Shown here piece by piece: positions 60,979 through 64,000 of a DNA stretch of 64,000 nt (the stretch's first letter is position 1; each line of letters starts with the position of its first letter). A program made the position numbers and the translations under genes. Where the stretch lies: positions 38,057 to 102,056 of the forward strand of contig NZ_LGEC01000068.1 in the NCBI RefSeq assembly GCF_001279585.1, read 5' to 3'. This DNA is from Nocardiopsis sp. NRRL B-16309 (GTDB lineage Bacteria; Actinomycetota; Actinomycetes; Streptosporangiales; Streptosporangiaceae). The notes below the pieces were generated by a model, which made no database searches, was not told where the DNA came from, and worked only from the letters and a program-made list of their open reading frames with translations.

Positions 60979-61121
60979 CCCTCGACGATACCTGTCCTGA
61001 TCAAGAGACTTCTGCCCGTGAAACCACGTGATCGCCCACGGACGGCATCGACCCCGCGCAAAGCGACGCCGTCGGATGTGCGCTGGCGGTCGCCGCACGG
61101 GGCCGCTCATGGGGCCACAGG

Positions 61122-61508
61122 CTAGTCGGTCCGCACCTCGGTGTTCTGGCAGGCGTGCAGCAGCCACCGGCCGTCCTTCTGCTTCGTCATGACGTAGAGC
61201 GGGGAACCCTCGGAGTCTCCCTCCGGCGAGTGGTAGACCTGCCGGACCTTGACGGCCGCCACGTCGGGCCGCAGGAACCGCGTGTGCACCGCCTCGTAGG
61301 TCACCTCGCCCTCCCATCGCGCCGTCGGCAGCACCGCGCGGGTGAACTCGGCGATCGCGTCGAAGCCGATCAGCACCCTTCCGTGGGCGGTCGTCCAGAG
61401 GGAATCGGGGTGGAAGAGCGCGAGGAACCCCTCGGCGTCCCTGGCGCGCTGGGTGCGCTCGACGGTGGCGACGACCTCTTCGATGGCCTTGATGTCCGCG
61501 GTGTCCAT
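61122..61508 (-). CDS. SnoaL/SgcJ-like NTF2-fold protein
   Basis: A 128-residue cone-shaped NTF2-fold protein: IEEVVATVERTQRARDAEGF, ALFHPDSLWTTAHGRVLIGF and the late WLLHACQNTEV fit the SgcJ/EcaC family. Members act as polyketide cyclases, isomerases or small-molecule binders; most are unassigned. ATG 61508 is chosen over one seven codons upstream. It is followed on the same strand by the HxlR gene. Confidence 0.75.
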   Translation of the reverse strand: MDTADIKAIEEVVATVERTQRARDAEGFLALFHPDSLWTTAHGRVLIGFDAIAEFTRAVLPTARWEGEVTYEAVHTRFLRPDVAAVKVRQVYHSPEGDSEGSPLYVMTKQKDGRWLLHACQNTEVRTD

Positions 61509-61735
61509 GGGGCCACTCTGGTACCTCAAGCAAGATTGAGGTCAAGTCCCGGTCGTGTGACCGCCCGCACGGGCACGCGGTGGGGCGTCCTCGTCGGCGT
61601 GGCGAGGCCCGGAGCGTGAGCGCGGCGGGTGGTGGGATAGCGTGGCCCTCGGCTTATAACGACTGTCATAGACACGAGTCCGCCGGGCCCGGGCGCGGGG
61701 CACCTGGCGCACTCGTCTCCCAAGGAGGCCGCAGC

Positions 61736-62518
61736 ATGGGAACCGGGCCCGAAGCGTTCTACCTGCCCCTCGACGACCACACCTACGAACCCACCGCGGC
61801 CACCGAGAGCCCGTGGGACAGCCGTGCCCAGCACGGCGGCCCGCCCTCGGCCCTGCTCGGCCACGTGATCGACCAGGCCGTCGGACCCGGCCTGCGCCTC
61901 GGGCGGATCTCCGTGGACTTCCTCGCGCCCATCCCGCGCCTGCCCGCGCGGGTGGAGCTCACCACGCTGCGGCCCGGCCGCCAGGTCCACCTCACCCAGG
62001 CCGACATGGTCATCGACGGGCGCACCGCGGTGACCGCCCGTGCCTGGCACATCGCCACCGGGCCCATGCCGCCGGTGCGCGGTGAGCCGGTCGCGCCGCC
62101 GCCCCTGCCCGCGCCCGCCGGGACGGATCTCTTCGCCGGACGCGCGGACTGGGGGTACGGCCAGGCCATCGAGTGGCGCTTCGTGCGGGGCGGCTTCACC
62201 GACTCCGGCGCCGCCCAGGTGTGGACGCGAGTGCGCATCCCCCTGGTGGCGGGGGAGAAGCTCACCGGAGTGGACCGCGCGCTGATCGTCGCCGACTCCG
62301 CCAACGGACTGTCGGCGGTCCTGCCGATGGACGAGTGGCTGTCCATCCCGCCCACCATGTCCGCCACCCTGCTGCGTCACCCCGAGGGCGACTGGACCTA
62401 CATGGACTGCGGCACCGAGCTGTCCGACGACGGTCTCGGGCTCACCCGGGCGACCCTGTCCGACGCCGGGGGCCGCCTCGGCGACGTCGCCCAGCCCCTG
62501 CTCGTGCGTCGGCGCTGA
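61736..62518 (+). CDS. Acyl-CoA thioesterase family (double hot-dog) protein
   Basis: A 260-residue TesB-like thioesterase: SRAQHGGPPSALLGHVIDQA near residue 30 (with the conserved Gly-Gly-Pro), SVDFLAPIPRLPARVELTTL, and QIL-type DMVIDGRTAVTARAW form hot-dog 1; ANGLSAVLPMDEWLSIPPTM near residue 195 forms hot-dog 2. It would hydrolyse an acyl-CoA. ATG 61736 has AAGGAGG at good spacing; the longer open frame upstream is rejected. Confidence 0.8.
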   Translation: MGTGPEAFYLPLDDHTYEPTAATESPWDSRAQHGGPPSALLGHVIDQAVGPGLRLGRISVDFLAPIPRLPARVELTTLRPGRQVHLTQADMVIDGRTAVTARAWHIATGPMPPVRGEPVAPPPLPAPAGTDLFAGRADWGYGQAIEWRFVRGGFTDSGAAQVWTRVRIPLVAGEKLTGVDRALIVADSANGLSAVLPMDEWLSIPPTMSATLLRHPEGDWTYMDCGTELSDDGLGLTRATLSDAGGRLGDVAQPLLVRRR

Positions 62519-62796
62519 TCCCCGCGGCCGTCGCCCGCGCGCTCTCCTGCGGCGACCGCGCCTTCCATGCCTCCTGCCCGAACATGACCCCGGCGTTGCC
62601 CGGGTCTCCCGCGTTCTCCGCGTCGCACGCGTCGAACCCACGGCTGTGCTCGGCGCGCCCGCGCCCGGCGTTCGCCGCGCCGGGGGGGTACTAACAAAAA
62701 AGTGGGTACAAGAACTTTGGAATGTGCGGATGAGCGGTCAGGTTGGCACCACACAGCGGCCGGGAACGCCCCGGCCCACACCGAAAGGACCCGCGC

Positions 62797-63654
62797 ATGT
62801 CCGTCGTCATCACCGGTGCCACCGGCCACCTGGGCCGCCTCGTCGTCGAGGACCTCCTGGCCGGCGGGCTGCCCGCCGACCAGATCACCGCCACCGGGCG
62901 CGACACCGCCAAGCTGGCCGACCTGTCCGCCAAGGGCGTCTCGACGGCGCGTGCCGACTTCGGGGACCCCGCCTCGCTCAAGGCCGCCTTCGAGGGCGCC
63001 GACACCGTCCTCCTGGTCTCGGGCAGCGAGGTCGGTCAGCGCGTGGACCAGCACCGCAACGCCGTCGAGGCGGCCAAGGACGCCGGCGTGGGCCACATCG
63101 TCTACACCAGCGTGCTCAACGCCGCCGAGACCACCCTGATCCTGGCGCCGGAGCACAAGGCCACGGAGGAGATCATCCTCGGCTCCGGCCTGACCTACAC
63201 GTTCCTGCGCAACGGCTGGTACAGCGAGAACTACGAGCAGCAACTGCACCAGGCGCGCGAGACCGGCACCGTCCTCACCAGCGCCGGAGCGGGGCGGGTG
63301 GCCAGCGCCTCGCGATCCGACTACGCGGCGGCCGCCGCCGCGGTGCTGCGCGACCCCGCCGCGCACGCCAACGCGGTCCACGAGCTGTCCGGTGACACCG
63401 CGTGGGACTTCGGCGAGCTCGCCGCCGCGATGGGCGAGGCCCTGGGCCGCGCGGTCACCGTCACCAACGTGACCCCCGAGGAGCACGAGGCCGTCCTCAC
63501 CGGCGTGGGGCTGGACGAGGGCACCGCGCGCTTCGTCGTCGGCCTGGACACCGGCACGCGCGAAGGCGAGCTGGCCGCGACCACCGGTGAGCTCTCCCGC
63601 CTCATCGGGCGCCCGACGACCCCCTTGGTCGAGACGCTCAGGACCCTGGTGTGA
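62797..63654 (+). CDS. NAD(P)H-binding oxidoreductase (NmrA/quinone oxidoreductase-2 type)
   Basis: A 285-residue atypical SDR: VVITGATGHLGRLVVEDLLA at the N-terminus, ATGRDTAKLADLSAKGV (Arg suggests NADP), TVLLVSGSEVGQRVDQHRNA and YTFLRNGWYSENYEQQL match the YtfG/QOR2 quinone reductase type. ATG 62797 has GAAAGGA upstream. The 280 bases before it contain GTACTAACAAAAAAGTG with a GTAC repeat on each side, a possible operator. A perfect hairpin terminates it. Confidence 0.85.
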   Translation: MSVVITGATGHLGRLVVEDLLAGGLPADQITATGRDTAKLADLSAKGVSTARADFGDPASLKAAFEGADTVLLVSGSEVGQRVDQHRNAVEAAKDAGVGHIVYTSVLNAAETTLILAPEHKATEEIILGSGLTYTFLRNGWYSENYEQQLHQARETGTVLTSAGAGRVASASRSDYAAAAAAVLRDPAAHANAVHELSGDTAWDFGELAAAMGEALGRAVTVTNVTPEEHEAVLTGVGLDEGTARFVVGLDTGTREGELAATTGELSRLIGRPTTPLVETLRTLV

Positions 63655-63660
63655 TCCGCC

Positions 63661-63689
63661 GGGTCCGGCTCCGCGGTGGAGCCGGACCC
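63661..63689 (+). terminator. Perfect 12-bp hairpin after the oxidoreductase gene
   Basis: GGGTCCGGCTCC and GGAGCCGGACCC pair perfectly with a 5-base loop, 7 bases after the stop at 63654. Likely terminator. Confidence 0.75.
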
Positions 63690-63901
63690 GTCCCGCCACC
63701 GACGACGACGGCTCAGGTGAGCCGGACGGTTCCGCGAGCCGGGCGGTCGTGTGGGCCGGGCGGTCGTGTGAGTCGGACGGCGCTGCGGGCTCGCCCGCCG
63801 GTCTTGTGAGCCCTCCGCGAGCAGGTCGGTGCTGCGGGCTCACCGTCGGCCCTCTGGTCGGGTGGGCCTTCCCGTCCTTTGGGCCTTCCGGTCCTGTCGG
63901 C

Positions 63902-64000
63902 CTTCCGGTCTTCCGGTCTTCCGGTCTTCCGGTCTTCCGGTCTTCCGGTCTTCCGGTCTTCCGGTCTTCCGGTCTTCCGGTCTTCCGGTCTTCCGGTCTT
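63902..64000 (+). repeat. Octanucleotide tandem repeat (TTCCGGTC)n running off the window
   Basis: At least 12 perfect 8-base units TTCCGGTC follow each other to the right edge, so the true length is unknown. Degenerate versions and G/C-skewed GCGGTCGTGTG-type repeats precede it (63720-63900). No gene is seen in 63690-64000. Confidence 0.9.

Overview
The window is very GC-rich with short intergenic gaps, many GTG starts, strong GGAGG-type ribosome binding sites and TAGCGT-like -10 boxes. This fits a filamentous actinomycete (Streptosporangiales/Nocardiopsaceae or Streptomyces relatives are plausible; the sequence alone does not fix the genus). I see no rRNA, tRNA, CRISPR array, insertion sequence or phage genes.

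Layout. 0-4.7 kb: a catabolic operon (AtuA-like, DUF4387, RraA-like, MFS transporter) with a GntR regulator. 4.8-11 kb: TetR/SDR pair, a lipoprotein, an SDR relic, a flavin oxidase, a truncated cupin protein and small proteins. 11.3-12.3 kb: a SigB/SigF-type sigma factor. 12.6-17.4 kb: peptide locus 1. 17.7-34.9 kb: SDR/TetR pair, a deleted rifampin phosphotransferase, membrane proteins with a MerR regulator, a GH43 enzyme, a DUF3500 lipoprotein, epoxide hydrolase/CGNR pair, GNAT-DUF2716 protein, acyl-CoA ligase and PucR regulator. 35-43 kb: SBF-type transporter, CNNM/CorC protein, universal stress protein, AIM24 protein, and a sugar/polyol module under a LacI regulator. 43.2-48.6 kb: peptide locus 2. 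48.8-58.5 kb: an acyl-CoA catabolic operon with a PaaX regulator and a five-gene branched-chain-amino-acid-type ABC transporter operon. 58.5-64 kb: a DHFR-family relic, CPBP protease, HxlR regulator, SnoaL-like protein, thioesterase, NAD(P)-binding oxidoreductase, and an octanucleotide tandem repeat running off the right edge.

Main discovery. Two paralogous loci about 31 kb apart encode what looks like a dedicated production line for disulfide-rich peptides. Each has one or two short precursors with a shared amphipathic leader (core L-[SG]-D-R-[LI]-L ... P-K), an A-x-A processing site and a core with exactly six cysteines. Each also has a MauE/DoxX-type redox membrane protein, a membrane-anchored TlpA/MauD-type thioredoxin with a CxxC site, an ABC exporter without a C39 peptidase domain, an S26 signal peptidase, and a convergent membrane protein. 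The proposed flow is leader recognition, ABC export, disulfide formation by MauE plus the thioredoxin, and leader removal by the S26 enzyme at A-x-A. In both loci the exporter reading frame breaks at the same place inside the nucleotide-binding domain, through two different short tandem duplications that both shift the frame by +1 and leave the same stop/GTG geometry. Promoters in both loci carry direct repeats at 11-bp period ending 8 bp before the -10 box, the layout known for SARP-type activators; the repeat words differ between the loci.

Several genes are visibly decaying (rph, an SDR, a DHFR-family gene, a dehydrogenase relic, a small hypothetical gene, a TetR 3' end, a cupin 5' end), so this looks like a fluid, accessory part of the chromosome.
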